49,228 nt of DNA from positions 1 to 49,228 of the forward strand of contig NZ_FNGO01000019.1 in assembly GCF_900103135.1 (NCBI RefSeq), read 5' to 3'. How positions within the stretch are numbered: position 1 is the first letter of the stretch; each line of letters opens with the position of its first letter. Of the stretch, positions 8,518 through 18,028 are shown piece by piece. A program made the position numbers and the translations under genes. The stretch is from Halarsenatibacter silvermanii. Its GTDB lineage: Bacteria > Bacillota > Halanaerobiia > Halanaerobiales > Halarsenatibacteraceae. Under the pieces are notes generated by a model. The model saw only the letters and a list, made by a program, of their open reading frames with translations. It was not told where the DNA came from and ran no database searches.

Positions 8518-9390
8518 TCAGCTTTCCTCCGGCCGGGCATCTATGGCTATGGCTTCCTCGTAAACTTCGCTGCGGGAAAGTTCTCTCTCCTCGGCCACAA
8601 TCTTTATGGCTTCTTTTTTGGGATAACCTTCATCCATCAACCTTCTAACATGTTCGACAATGCTGAGATGTTCGTAACCTGCCTTTTCATCTGCTTCTTC
8701 TTTGCCTGCCAGCACCAGCACCACTTCCCCCCTGACATCCTCCTGAGTCAGTCTTTCGGATAGCCCGGCACAGGTCCCATAAAGTTTTTCTTCGTGGATT
8801 TTGCTGATCTCCCTTATGAGGGTCAAATTTCTGGCCGGCATAATCTCAGCCAGATCTGAAATAGTGGCGATGGTCCGATAAGGTGACTCGTACAGAACAG
8901 AAGTTCTCTTTTCACGCTTGAGGGCTTTCAGCCGATTTTGCCTCTCTCCGCCTTTTTTGGGGAGAAATCCTTCAAATACGAATCTATCGGATAGAAGACC
9001 TGAAGCAACCAGAGCCGGTATAAGAGCGGTAGGACCGGGAAGAGGAATCACCTCAATACCCGCCTCGATGGCCTCGCTGATCAGATGCCGTCCGGGGTCA
9101 GAAATGCCCGGCGTGCCGGCATCACTGACCAGAGCCACCTCTTTGCCTCTCTTCATCTTCTCCAGGAGCTCCTGGCAGCGTTTCCTGGCGTTGTGTTCGT
9201 GATAGCTGATCATGTCAGTTTCTATATCGTAATGAGAGAGCAGACCCCCGGTTCTCCTCGTATCTTCACAGGCGATTACATCGACCTGGCGCAAAATATC
9301 CAGAGCTCTGAGTGTTATATCCCGAAGATTTCCTATGGGAGTAGGACATATAAATATTTTTTTTTGATCTGAGTCCAGCTCATCATTCAT
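8518..9390 (-). CDS. rsmI: 16S rRNA (cytidine1402-2'-O)-methyltransferase RsmI
   Basis: A 290-residue tetrapyrrole-methylase-fold enzyme that 2'-O-methylates C1402 of 16S rRNA in the ribosomal P site. Motifs: FICPTPIGNLRDITLRAL near the N-terminus, ACEDTRRTGGLL, SYHEHNARKR, VSDAGTPGISDPG, and PGPTALIPALVASGL. The ATG at 9390 is preferred because GAGGGGGAG lies about 11 bases upstream and the next longer in-frame start would run far into yabA. It begins 9 bases after the yabA stop, so the two are likely co-transcribed. Confidence 0.95.
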   Translation of the reverse strand: MNDELDSDQKKIFICPTPIGNLRDITLRALDILRQVDVIACEDTRRTGGLLSHYDIETDMISYHEHNARKRCQELLEKMKRGKEVALVSDAGTPGISDPGRHLISEAIEAGIEVIPLPGPTALIPALVASGLLSDRFVFEGFLPKKGGERQNRLKALKREKRTSVLYESPYRTIATISDLAEIMPARNLTLIREISKIHEEKLYGTCAGLSERLTQEDVRGEVVLVLAGKEEADEKAGYEHLSIVEHVRRLMDEGYPKKEAIKIVAEERELSRSEVYEEAIAIDARPEES

Positions 9391-9398
9391 GAGCTTAT

Positions 9399-9731
9399 TT
9401 ACTCCCCCTCGTTTTTTTGCTGTCTCTCCAGCAGTTCCCGACAAAAAAGACAATCTCTATCCCGCTTTTCCCCGAAACTGAGAGGACATATATGGTATTC
9501 TTCTTCATATAAATGGCTCAGGTATTCGAAGGCCTGAGGAGAAAAGTCATCCTCTGCTTCTACCTCTTTTTTCTTCAGGGCCAGCTCACGCAGTTCTTTG
9601 TTTTCCTGGCGAAGTTCTTCGTTTTCCTTGTAAAGCTCGTAGGTTTTGCTCTGAAGCTCTTTAAACTTCTGAGACAGTCTTTCGATCTCCTCCTGGAAGT
9701 GGGCCAGAGCGCTCAGAAGCTCTTCATCCAT
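9399..9731 (-). CDS. yabA: DNA replication initiation control protein YabA
   Basis: A 110-residue protein with a long N-terminal coiled coil (residues about 3-60, heptads rich in Leu and Glu) and a C-terminal zinc-binding module with the family pattern HICPLSFGEKRDRDCLFC. In Bacillus, YabA ties DnaA to the sliding clamp DnaN and prevents over-initiation. The start at 9731 has GGAGG 7 bases upstream; longer versions of the frame run into ricT and lack this. It sits between ricT and rsmI as in Bacillus, though Bacillus has extra genes between yabA and rsmI. Confidence 0.9.
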   Translation of the reverse strand: MDEELLSALAHFQEEIERLSQKFKELQSKTYELYKENEELRQENKELRELALKKKEVEAEDDFSPQAFEYLSHLYEEEYHICPLSFGEKRDRDCLFCRELLERQQKNEGE

Positions 9732-9786
9732 AAATGGCCCTCCTATATTTATATCTTGATATTTAATATCCTGATAACCGGATTTT

Positions 9787-10641
9787 CTATTCTTTATTAA
9801 TATCTTCAGCCCTACCATCATCGATCTCTTCATCACGACCGGGATCATAGCCTGGCAGCTGGCCGGCATCGATTTCCACTGTTTCATCTTCACTCAAACC
9901 GACCTTCACAGTTTTCTTGATCAAATTACGATCAACTATCTCCCCCGAACCTATTTCCAGATCCACGGTTTCCCCTCTATCGGGCATCTCCTTTTTCATA
10001 TCCTTATAACATTCTTTTTCATATCTCAAACAGCACATCAGGCGTCCGCAGATGCCGGAAATCTTGGCCGGGTTGAGGGAAAGCTCCTGCTGTTTTGCCA
10101 TGTTTATGGAGACAGGTTCGAAATCACGCAAAAATCTTGTGCAGCATGAAGGCATACCGCAGGGGCCGAGGCCGCCTATCAGCTTCGCTTCATCCCGAAC
10201 TCCTATCTGTCTGAGTTCTATACGGGTTTTGAAAATATGAGCTAAATCTTTCACAAGCTCGCGAAAATCCACCCTGCCATCAGCTGTAAAATAGAAAATT
10301 ATTTTATTATGATCGAAGGTGTATTCAACATCCACAAGCTTCATCGGCAGGCCGTGTTCTTCTATTTTATCCAGGCAGATGCCAAAAGCTTCTTTTTCCA
10401 GTTCTTTATTCTCATAATACTGTTCTTTATCGCGAATTGTCGCTTTTCTAATCACAGGTTTGAGCGGCTCCACTATCTCATCCTGGCTGACCTCTTTGGG
10501 CGGTTGAATAACAAGACCGAATTCAACTCCTCTGGAAGTTTCCACGATTACATAATCGTTCTCCTCTATCTCCATATCTCCGGGGGCAAAATAATATATT
10601 TTGCCGGCCGGACGGAAAGTAACACCTATTACTGTTGGCAT
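9787..10641 (-). CDS. ricT: PSP1-domain protein RicT (YaaT)
   Basis: A 284-residue PSP1-domain protein. It begins MPTVIGVTFRPAGKIYYF, typical of the family. Cysteine clusters LGPCGMPSCCTRFL and ICGRLMCCLRYEKECY fit the iron-sulfur cluster known for the Ric (YaaT-YlbF-YmcA) complex, which in Bacillus promotes RNase Y-dependent mRNA maturation. The C-terminal 60 residues are acidic. I chose ATG 10641, with AAAGGGTG upstream; GTG 10653 is the alternative. It lies between holB and yabA, the standard place. Confidence 0.9.
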   Translation of the reverse strand: MPTVIGVTFRPAGKIYYFAPGDMEIEENDYVIVETSRGVEFGLVIQPPKEVSQDEIVEPLKPVIRKATIRDKEQYYENKELEKEAFGICLDKIEEHGLPMKLVDVEYTFDHNKIIFYFTADGRVDFRELVKDLAHIFKTRIELRQIGVRDEAKLIGGLGPCGMPSCCTRFLRDFEPVSINMAKQQELSLNPAKISGICGRLMCCLRYEKECYKDMKKEMPDRGETVDLEIGSGEIVDRNLIKKTVKVGLSEDETVEIDAGQLPGYDPGRDEEIDDGRAEDINKE

Positions 10642-10662
10642 AAAACCACACACCCTTTTATT

Positions 10663-11706
10663 TTACAGATCACTTCCCTGATAAACGGAGGCCTGAAGAT
10701 CTACCTTTTCCGTCTCATCAGCCTCCATTAATGTTTTTAATTCAAAAAACAACACGGATAGAACCAGGTCTGACATTACATTGGCATCTATGTCATCAGC
10801 AGCTTTCTCAACGAGTTCCAGCATACGCGAGAGCTGATCGAAATTGCTGCTGGTTGCTATTGCTTCGATATCCTGCAAAAAATTATGATTGCGCACGTCC
10901 TCAGATCTCGAACAGCTGTAAACGATCAAATCCCGGCACCACTCCGAAAGGATCTGTATTAGCGGAAAATCTTCAGCGAACCAATCGGACCACTTAGAAA
11001 CTGCGGAAAATATTTCAATATCGTTCTTCTGCTCAAGACCGGCGAGGAAATTCAGAACTTCGTTTCTTCTTTCCAGAAGCTCTTCTTTTTCAGCCAGTTC
11101 TTGAGCCCGCCCGGGACTGCCGGCGGCCAGCCGGGCAATATGGGAGGCAAATTGGGGGCGAATACCCTGTTTCTGTAAAAGAGAGGCAATTTTTTCCCGG
11201 GAGAGCGGATGCAAATTTAACTGCTGACACCGGGAAATAATTGTTGGCAGCAGTCTGCTTTCCTCCGAGACCAGCAGAATCAAAACTGTATAGGCCGGGG
11301 GGTCCTCCAGCGATTTGAGCAAACTGTTCGCCGCCTGGGCAGTCATTTCCTCCGCCTTTTCGATCACAAAAAATCTTCGCCCGGCTTCAAAGGGCTTCAG
11401 GGCCAGCTCCCGCTGCAGCTCCCTAATGACGTCTATCCCCAGACTTTTTTTGCTCTCAGCTGGTCCAAACACCTGCACATCCGGGTGATTATCGTGAGAA
11501 ATTTTCTGACAGTTGAGACAACGACCACAGCTTTCAAAGTTTTCGCGGGAACAGAGAGACGCAGCAGCCAGCTCCAGAGCCAGCGCTTTTTTTCCCAGCC
11601 CTTTCGCTCCAGAAAAAAGGTAGGCATGGGAGAGTCTCTCTTCGCGAAGCTGATTTTGCAAAACATTTTTGGCAAATTCCTGGCCGGGTATCTTGCTCCA
11701 GCTCAT
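10663..11706 (-). CDS. holB: DNA polymerase III subunit delta'
   Basis: A 347-residue clamp-loader subunit. The AAA+ region has FSGAKGLGKKALALEL (Walker A region), a zinc module (Cys residues in SLCSRENFESCGRCLNC), EKAEEMTAQAANSLLKSLEDPP, and SRCQQL. It works with DnaX (encoded at 17955) and HolA to load the sliding clamp. The ATG at 11706 has GGAG 8 bases upstream and starts MSWSKIPGQ, matching the family; GTG 11715 is less likely. It follows darA closely. The yaaR gene that lies between darA and holB in Bacillus is absent here. Confidence 0.92.
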   Translation of the reverse strand: MSWSKIPGQEFAKNVLQNQLREERLSHAYLFSGAKGLGKKALALELAAASLCSRENFESCGRCLNCQKISHDNHPDVQVFGPAESKKSLGIDVIRELQRELALKPFEAGRRFFVIEKAEEMTAQAANSLLKSLEDPPAYTVLILLVSEESRLLPTIISRCQQLNLHPLSREKIASLLQKQGIRPQFASHIARLAAGSPGRAQELAEKEELLERRNEVLNFLAGLEQKNDIEIFSAVSKWSDWFAEDFPLIQILSEWCRDLIVYSCSRSEDVRNHNFLQDIEAIATSSNFDQLSRMLELVEKAADDIDANVMSDLVLSVLFFELKTLMEADETEKVDLQASVYQGSDL

Positions 11707-11720
11707 CCGGTTCACTCCAG

Positions 11721-12080
11721 CTAAAGTTTTTTGAACTGTTCAACCTCTATAACAAAAACCGTTGCTCCCCCGACCTCAACTTCCATGGGGAGGGTATGAT
11801 AGCTCTGCATTTCAGCGGCGATTGGTGACAGCGGAGAGATGGTTCTTTTTCTTTCCCGGCAGTTTTCATCGATAATTTCCATAAGCTCATCCAGATATCT
11901 GGCTGCGGTGCCGATAAAAAAGGTGGTGTTTCCTTCTTTCAGAAAACCTCCGCTGCTTTTAAGTCTGGTAACTCTAAAGTGAGCTGTTTCCAGGCTCGAT
12001 TCCAAAATATCAGCATCGTTATCGTGCACTATAGCTATTACCAGGCGAGCATCTTCGATAGAATCATTTTTATCACTCAT
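11721..12080 (-). CDS. darA: Cyclic-di-AMP receptor DarA (PstA, YaaQ)
   Basis: A 119-residue PII-like protein that binds cyclic di-AMP. Family signatures are RLVIAIVHDNDADIL near residue 12, the ligand loop LKSSGGFLKEGNTTFFIG (about 40-57) and the C-terminal VEVGGATVFVIEVEQF. c-di-AMP controls potassium and osmolyte balance in Firmicutes, which fits a salt-adapted cell. Its ATG overlaps the tmk stop (ATGA), so the two are translationally coupled. The tmk-darA pair is conserved in Bacillus and Clostridia. Confidence 0.93.
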   Translation of the reverse strand: MSDKNDSIEDARLVIAIVHDNDADILESSLETAHFRVTRLKSSGGFLKEGNTTFFIGTAARYLDELMEIIDENCRERKRTISPLSPIAAEMQSYHTLPMEVEVGGATVFVIEVEQFKKL

Positions 12081-12703
12081 AAAAGCCTCTCCTCTATCTT
12101 TTTTCTGAGCTCTTTTTGAATATCTTCCGCATCTCTATCAGCTTTTATGACTACAAAGCGATCACTATCACAGGCCAGCTGCAGATATCCCTGCCGCACC
12201 CGGCGATGAAAGGAGATCTCTTCTCTTTCAAGTCTATCACCCAGATCATCAGCAGCCAGTGAACGAGCCCGGCTGAGACCGATCTCAGCCTCCAGATCGA
12301 GCAGGAAGGTCAGATCTGGTTTTAAATCCCTGACAGCCCAGCGATTAATCTTTTTGATCATATCGAGATCGATTCTCCGTCCAAATCCCTGATAGGCCAA
12401 ACTCGAATCATAATAGCGATCGGATATTACAATTTTCCCCTGCTCTAAAGCCGGAGCTATTACCTTCTGCTGATGCTCGGCCCGATCAGCAGCATAGAGC
12501 AAAATTTCGGTGCGGCGATTCATGCTGTCAAGTCCGGGGTTTAACAGCAGATCTCTAATAGATTCTCCTATAGGAGTTGCGCCTGGCTCCCGGGAGATCT
12601 TAACTTCTCTCCCCTTTTGTTTAAAATAATCTCCCAGCTTCTCAACCTGAGTCGTTTTTCCTGAACCCTCAATTCCTTCCAGGGTTATAAAAACGCCGGT
12701 CAT
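12077..12703 (-). CDS. tmk: Thymidylate kinase
   Basis: A 208-residue P-loop kinase that phosphorylates dTMP to dTDP with ATP. Walker A is GIEGSGKTT (residues 10-18), followed by the DR motif SDRYYDSSLAYQG (about 94-106), and the LID region near RARSLAADDLGDRLE. It heads the run tmk-darA-holB-ricT-yabA-rsmI, six closely spaced minus-strand genes that look like one transcription unit. Confidence 0.96.
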   Translation of the reverse strand: MTGVFITLEGIEGSGKTTQVEKLGDYFKQKGREVKISREPGATPIGESIRDLLLNPGLDSMNRRTEILLYAADRAEHQQKVIAPALEQGKIVISDRYYDSSLAYQGFGRRIDLDMIKKINRWAVRDLKPDLTFLLDLEAEIGLSRARSLAADDLGDRLEREEISFHRRVRQGYLQLACDSDRFVVIKADRDAEDIQKELRKKIEERLL

Positions 12704-12765
12704 CTCTGCTCCCCCTGACTGTTCAATGCCAAATTATCCTGAGCTAATTCACTATATTTAGATTA

Positions 12766-12795
12766 ATTTTATCACAATAAGGGGGTATAATGCAA
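12766..12795 (-). promoter_or_regulatory. Possible promoter of the tmk operon
   Basis: Reading the minus strand, TTGCAT (12795-12790) and TAAAAT (12771-12766) are separated by 18 bases. They lie about 60 bases upstream of the tmk start, in the short gap after trxB. Confidence 0.35.
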
Positions 12796-12817
12796 TTTCC
12801 CCGACACAGTGCGAGTG

Positions 12818-13759
12818 CTATCTTTTGAGCTGGCGCAGATAGCTGTTGGCTTCCATCGCGGCTTTAGCTCCCGAAGCAGCCGCAGTTATAACCTGCTGGT
12901 AATGATGGTCCTGAACATCGCCAGCGGCAAAAACTCCTTCTCTGCTGGTCTTCATAAATTCATCTGTTATGATATAACCCCAGTCATCACATTCTAACTG
13001 TGAACAGACTAAATCCGTGTTTGGCTCATAACCTATCGATATAAAGAGGCCGGTGACTTCCGGCAGTTCGAATTCCTCTTCTTTTTTCTTATCCTCCAGC
13101 ACCAGACCGTCCAGACCTTCATCTATCATCAGTTCAGTTATCTCTGCACTCAAAACAGGTTTGATACTGTCGTTGGATTCTATCAGCTCTACTGCAGTCG
13201 GGCCCGCTCTGTACTCATCACGTCGATGGATGAGATAGACTTTGTCTGCAAAACGGGTTAAATAATCGGCCTCTTCCAGCGCGCTGTCTCCCCCGCCGAC
13301 AACGGCCACCGTTTCATCATCATAAAGAGCTCCATCGCAGACAGCACAGTAAGAAACACCATCACCAGTGAGTCTTCCCTCATTTTGCAGGCCCAGCCGG
13401 CGCGGATGAGCTCCGGTGGCTATTATCATTGTCCGACTCTGCAGTTCCTGCATGTGAGTGACGACCGAAAAAGGCCTGCTCTCCAGATCTATGGATTTGA
13501 CCTCTTCAAAGAGAAGCTCCACCTGCTGATTTTGAGCCTGTTCCACCAGCTTCTGTCCGAGTTCCGGACCTTTTATTCCGTCCGGAAAACCGGGGAAATT
13601 TTCCAGCACATCAGTATTCATAATCTGACCTCCCGGGTTGGGCCCATTTATAGTTACAGGCTTAAGGCCTGCCCTGCCGGCATAAATACTGGCTGTTAGA
13701 CCGGCCGGTCCTCCTCCAATTATTATTAGATCATGCGTCTTTCTGTCAGCATTACCCAT
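12818..13759 (-). CDS. trxB: Thioredoxin reductase
   Basis: A 313-residue FAD/NADPH flavoenzyme that reduces thioredoxin. The FAD motif IIGGGPAGLTASIYAGRAG is at residues 13-31, the redox-active pair is Cys138-Ala-Val-Cys141 (CAVCDG), the NADPH motif VVGGGDSALEEADYL follows, and the second FAD motif GVFAAGDVQDHHYQQ is near the C-terminus. The length equals that of low-molecular-weight bacterial TrxB. The start at 13759 has GGGAGG upstream. It appears to stand alone: repeat copy C lies upstream and the tmk promoter downstream. Confidence 0.95.
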   Translation of the reverse strand: MGNADRKTHDLIIIGGGPAGLTASIYAGRAGLKPVTINGPNPGGQIMNTDVLENFPGFPDGIKGPELGQKLVEQAQNQQVELLFEEVKSIDLESRPFSVVTHMQELQSRTMIIATGAHPRRLGLQNEGRLTGDGVSYCAVCDGALYDDETVAVVGGGDSALEEADYLTRFADKVYLIHRRDEYRAGPTAVELIESNDSIKPVLSAEITELMIDEGLDGLVLEDKKKEEEFELPEVTGLFISIGYEPNTDLVCSQLECDDWGYIITDEFMKTSREGVFAAGDVQDHHYQQVITAAASGAKAAMEANSYLRQLKR

Positions 13760-13792
13760 GATTAACTCCCTCCCGATTAATATTTAAATTTA

Positions 13793-13928
13793 TATCTTCT
13801 TGTCTTCAGTTAGTTAATAGGTGTGTCAAAAACCTCATTTAGTTGTACTGGAAGATATAAAGCTTCGTTCACAATGAAATTTTTCCCCGATCTTATACGA
13901 TATCTATCAACTGATAACAAGAAGATCC
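13793..13928. repeat. Dispersed intergenic repeat, copy C
   Basis: Both ends are present: ATCTTCTTGTCTTCAG from 13793 and, inverted, CAACTGATAACAAGAAGATCC ending at 13928 (last 20 bases). Inside are ACTGGAAGATATAAAGC and TTCACAATGAAATTTTTCCC. A stretch of about 60 bases is nearly identical to copy F in reverse, including GTGTGTCAAAAACCTCATTT. Confidence 0.75.
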
Positions 13929-13940
13929 TTAATTTATTAC

Positions 13941-13966
13941 AAAAAATTTACCGGCCCGAAGGCCGG
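13941..13966 (-). terminator. Intrinsic terminator of guaB
   Basis: CCGGCC-CGAA-GGCCGG at 13951-13966 is a perfect 6-base stem with a tetraloop. On the minus strand it is followed by TAAATTTTTT (13950-13941). It lies about 95 bases after the guaB stop. Confidence 0.75.
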
Positions 13967-14060
13967 AATATAATCCAGTAATTAATTTAATCAGCAAACT
14001 AACCTATTTTCAATAAAACAGTTAACACTTTCACAACAGCGGCCCCGGGCTCCCAGAAAA

Positions 14061-15668
<1,608 letters not shown>

Positions 15669-15728
15669 TTATTTAAATAAGTTTAACAGAGTTATCCTGC
15701 CGTGTCAACACCGGCTGTTTTTAATAAT

Positions 15729-15757
15729 GGTTCTTCTTGTTATCAGTTGATAGATTA
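15729..15757. repeat. Isolated end of the dispersed repeat (copy D2)
   Basis: GGTTCTTCTTGTTATCAGTT and the following GATAGAT repeat the left end of copy D almost exactly, 165 bases away and in the same orientation. No partner end is seen before the DUF362 gene at 15894. The rest of the 15540-15893 gap holds no gene. Confidence 0.55.
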
Positions 15758-15893
15758 GGAGTTTTAGACTTCTGTAAATAATTAGCCGGAATACGCCCTC
15801 CTTGCAAAAACTTTCGAAATAATATATATTTGTTACGTGAACCTACTTAATATCAATAACTGACACAGAATTAAAAATTATAGGAGGTCAAAT

Positions 15894-17012
15894 ATGAAAT
15901 CCAAAGTTTACTTCGCTGATACACGCGCCGAGAGCGGCAGCGAAAGTCTCGTCGAAAAACTTTATCAACTATTTCAAAAAGCTGGTTTTGATGAGATAAT
16001 CGAGGAAAATGACTTTACCGCCATCAAACAGCATTTTGGAGAAGCCGGTAACACCGCCCATATCAGACCGGTTTTTACTCGCAGACTGGTGGAAGCTATA
16101 AGAGAAGCGGGTGGAGAACCTTTTTTAACCGATGCCAATACTCTCTATGAAAGGCAGAGATTTAACAGCATAGATCACCTCAACACTGCCTACTCTCACG
16201 GTTTTACTCCGGCCACAGTAAAAGCTCCAATTATAATAGCGGACGGCCTGACCGGAAGGTCATCCCGGGAAGTCGAAGTCAATCTGGAAACCTTCGACCG
16301 GGTAAAACTGGGCGAAGAGATCTGCCAGGCGGATAGCATAATTAGTCTGGCCCATTTTAAAGGACATGATCTCACTGCTTTTGGTGGAACTTTCAAAAAT
16401 ATCGGTATGGGATTGGGCAGCCGCAGCGGAAAACAGATGATGCATTCGACGGTTGAGCCTTCAATAGATGCTGAAGAATGCGTTAAATGCAGGGAGTGTG
16501 TTAAATATTGTCCGGAAGACTGCATAATTATCAATAAAGATGAGAGTTATATCATCGAAGAGGACTGCATAGGCTGTGGAGAATGCGTGATTTCCTGCAA
16601 TTACGACGCAATCTCGATAGTATGGGAGGCGAGCAGCATCGGTGTCCAGGAAAGAATGGTGGAGTTCACCTACGGAGTACTCAAAGTTCTCGATGAAAAG
16701 GCCGGTCACATCAATTTTATAACCGATGTAACCCCTGACTGCGACTGTCCTTCCTGGAGCGATCAGCCAATAATTCCTGACCAGGGTATCATAGCAGGAA
16801 AGGATCCGGTAGCAGTCGAACAGGCCTCACTTGATATGGTCAATCAGGCTGAAGTTCTCCCCAACTCCGAGCTCGGTGAATATCAGGGGGAGGCCGCCGG
16901 CAAAAATAAATTCGAGCTGCTTTACCCGGAAAGCGATGGAGGAGTGAGATTAATCGAATACGCTGAAGAGCTGGGCATGGGCAGCAGAGATTATGAACTT
17001 GAAGAAATTTAA
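15894..17012 (+). CDS. DUF362 protein with two [4Fe-4S] ferredoxin motifs
   Basis: A 372-residue protein. Residues about 1-185 and 265-340 form a DUF362 domain (ADGLTGRSSREVEVN, SLAHFKGHDLTAFGGTFKNIGMG, GKDPVAVEQASLDMV). A ferredoxin insert at about 195-245 has two clusters of the form CxxCxxCxxxC (CVKCRECVKYCPEDC and CIGCGECVISC). Proteins of this type are widespread in anaerobes and are presumed to be redox proteins, with no settled substrate. The start has AGGAGGT 7 bases upstream. It is a single-gene unit convergent with recR. A second DUF362 protein, without clusters, is at 43014. Confidence 0.88.
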   Translation: MKSKVYFADTRAESGSESLVEKLYQLFQKAGFDEIIEENDFTAIKQHFGEAGNTAHIRPVFTRRLVEAIREAGGEPFLTDANTLYERQRFNSIDHLNTAYSHGFTPATVKAPIIIADGLTGRSSREVEVNLETFDRVKLGEEICQADSIISLAHFKGHDLTAFGGTFKNIGMGLGSRSGKQMMHSTVEPSIDAEECVKCRECVKYCPEDCIIINKDESYIIEEDCIGCGECVISCNYDAISIVWEASSIGVQERMVEFTYGVLKVLDEKAGHINFITDVTPDCDCPSWSDQPIIPDQGIIAGKDPVAVEQASLDMVNQAEVLPNSELGEYQGEAAGKNKFELLYPESDGGVRLIEYAEELGMGSRDYELEEI

Positions 17013-17052
17013 ATTCAGAGCTTAAATGGAAAGACGATTAGAAATACAGAAT

Positions 17053-17101
17053 CCGCCCGCAGACTGATATTCGTAACTCTCGATCAGCAATAAGCGGGCG
17101 G
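17053..17101. terminator. Possible shared terminator between DUF362 gene and recR
   Basis: CCGCCCGC (17053-17060) and GCGGGCGG (17094-17101) are perfect complements between two convergent genes, but the loop is 33 bases and neither side has a strong T-run. It may act as a two-way terminator or only protect 3' ends. Confidence 0.4.
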
Positions 17102-17107
17102 AGTTTA

Positions 17108-17719
17108 CTATTTATTATCCAGTTTGCTGCGTCCTGAGAGGGCTCTAGAAAGCGTCACTTCATCAGCGTATTCAAGATCTCCTCCGGCAGGCAGCCCCTG
17201 GGCCAGCCTGGTGACATTTACATCTTCATCTTCAAGCTGACGTCCGATATACATGGCTGTGGCGTCTCCTTCGGTGCTGGGATCAGTAGCAATTATTACC
17301 TCTTCCAATTTTTCTTCATTGCGAATCCTTTCGACAAAATTATCCAGATACAGTTCTTCTGGACCAATATCATCCAGAGGCGAGATCAAACCGTGCAGCA
17401 CGTGGTATAAACCTCTGTATTCATCCGTTTTTTCCATAGCTGCAACGTCGCGAGGGCTCTCGACCACACAGAGCATCTCCCTGTGACGATCCGGGCTGCT
17501 GCAGATGCGGCAGGGATCCTCATCTGTTATATTATGACATTTTGAGCAATACTGAATTTCTCTGCGCGCTTCCAGCAGAGAATCAGCCAGCTCTTTAACC
17601 CTTTCCTGCCTTTCCTCAAGTATGTGAAAAGCCAGCCTGGTGGCCGTTTTTTCCCCGATGCCGGGCAGCCTCTCAAGCCGAGCTATCAGCTTTTTTAAAG
17701 AGCCTGGATAGGAATACAT
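17108..17719 (-). CDS. recR: Recombination mediator RecR
   Basis: A 203-residue protein that works with RecF and RecO to load RecA on gapped DNA. It has the N-terminal helix-hairpin-helix (LERLPGIGEKTATRLAFHIL), a zinc finger (CSKCHNITDEDPCRIC), and a Toprim domain (LCVVESPRDVAAMEKTDEY ... IIATDPSTEGDATAMYIGRQL). The start codon follows the ebfC stop with no gap (TAAATG), so translation is probably coupled. This dnaX-ebfC-recR order is conserved in bacteria. Confidence 0.96.
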   Translation of the reverse strand: MYSYPGSLKKLIARLERLPGIGEKTATRLAFHILEERQERVKELADSLLEARREIQYCSKCHNITDEDPCRICSSPDRHREMLCVVESPRDVAAMEKTDEYRGLYHVLHGLISPLDDIGPEELYLDNFVERIRNEEKLEEVIIATDPSTEGDATAMYIGRQLEDEDVNVTRLAQGLPAGGDLEYADEVTLSRALSGRSKLDNK

Positions 17720-18028
17720 TTAGGGCATCCCGGGAATATTCATGCCTCCGGTTATATCTCCCATCTCATCATTTATCATATCCTGAACCTTGTCCATGGC
17801 CTGTTTGGTTGCAGCCAGGATAAGATCTTCCAGCATTTCAACTTCTTCTGGATCTACAACTTCAGGATCGATCTGCAGATCAACAAGCTCCTGATTTCCG
17901 TTCATAACAACTTTGACAGCTCCGCCTCCAGCTGTGGCTTCAACCTCTTCGTTTTCAAGCTCCTCCTGCTTCTGCTGCATCTTCTTCTGCATCTGCTGAG
18001 CTTTTTGCATCATCTTCTTCATATCCAT
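17720..18028 (-). CDS. Nucleoid-associated protein, YbaB/EbfC family
   Basis: A 102-residue YbaB/EbfC-type DNA-binding protein. The N-terminus is a methionine- and glutamine-rich helix (MDMKKMMQKAQQMQKKMQQK), followed by the beta core (VEATAGGGAVKVVMNG) and the C-terminal helix (EMLEDLILAATKQAMDKVQ). Family proteins bind DNA as tweezer-like dimers. The ATG at 18028 has GGGAGGT 8 bases upstream. The gene lies 74 bases inside the reading frame of dnaX; see the finding on this overlap. Confidence 0.92.
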   Translation of the reverse strand: MDMKKMMQKAQQMQKKMQQKQEELENEEVEATAGGGAVKVVMNGNQELVDLQIDPEVVDPEEVEMLEDLILAATKQAMDKVQDMINDEMGDITGGMNIPGMP

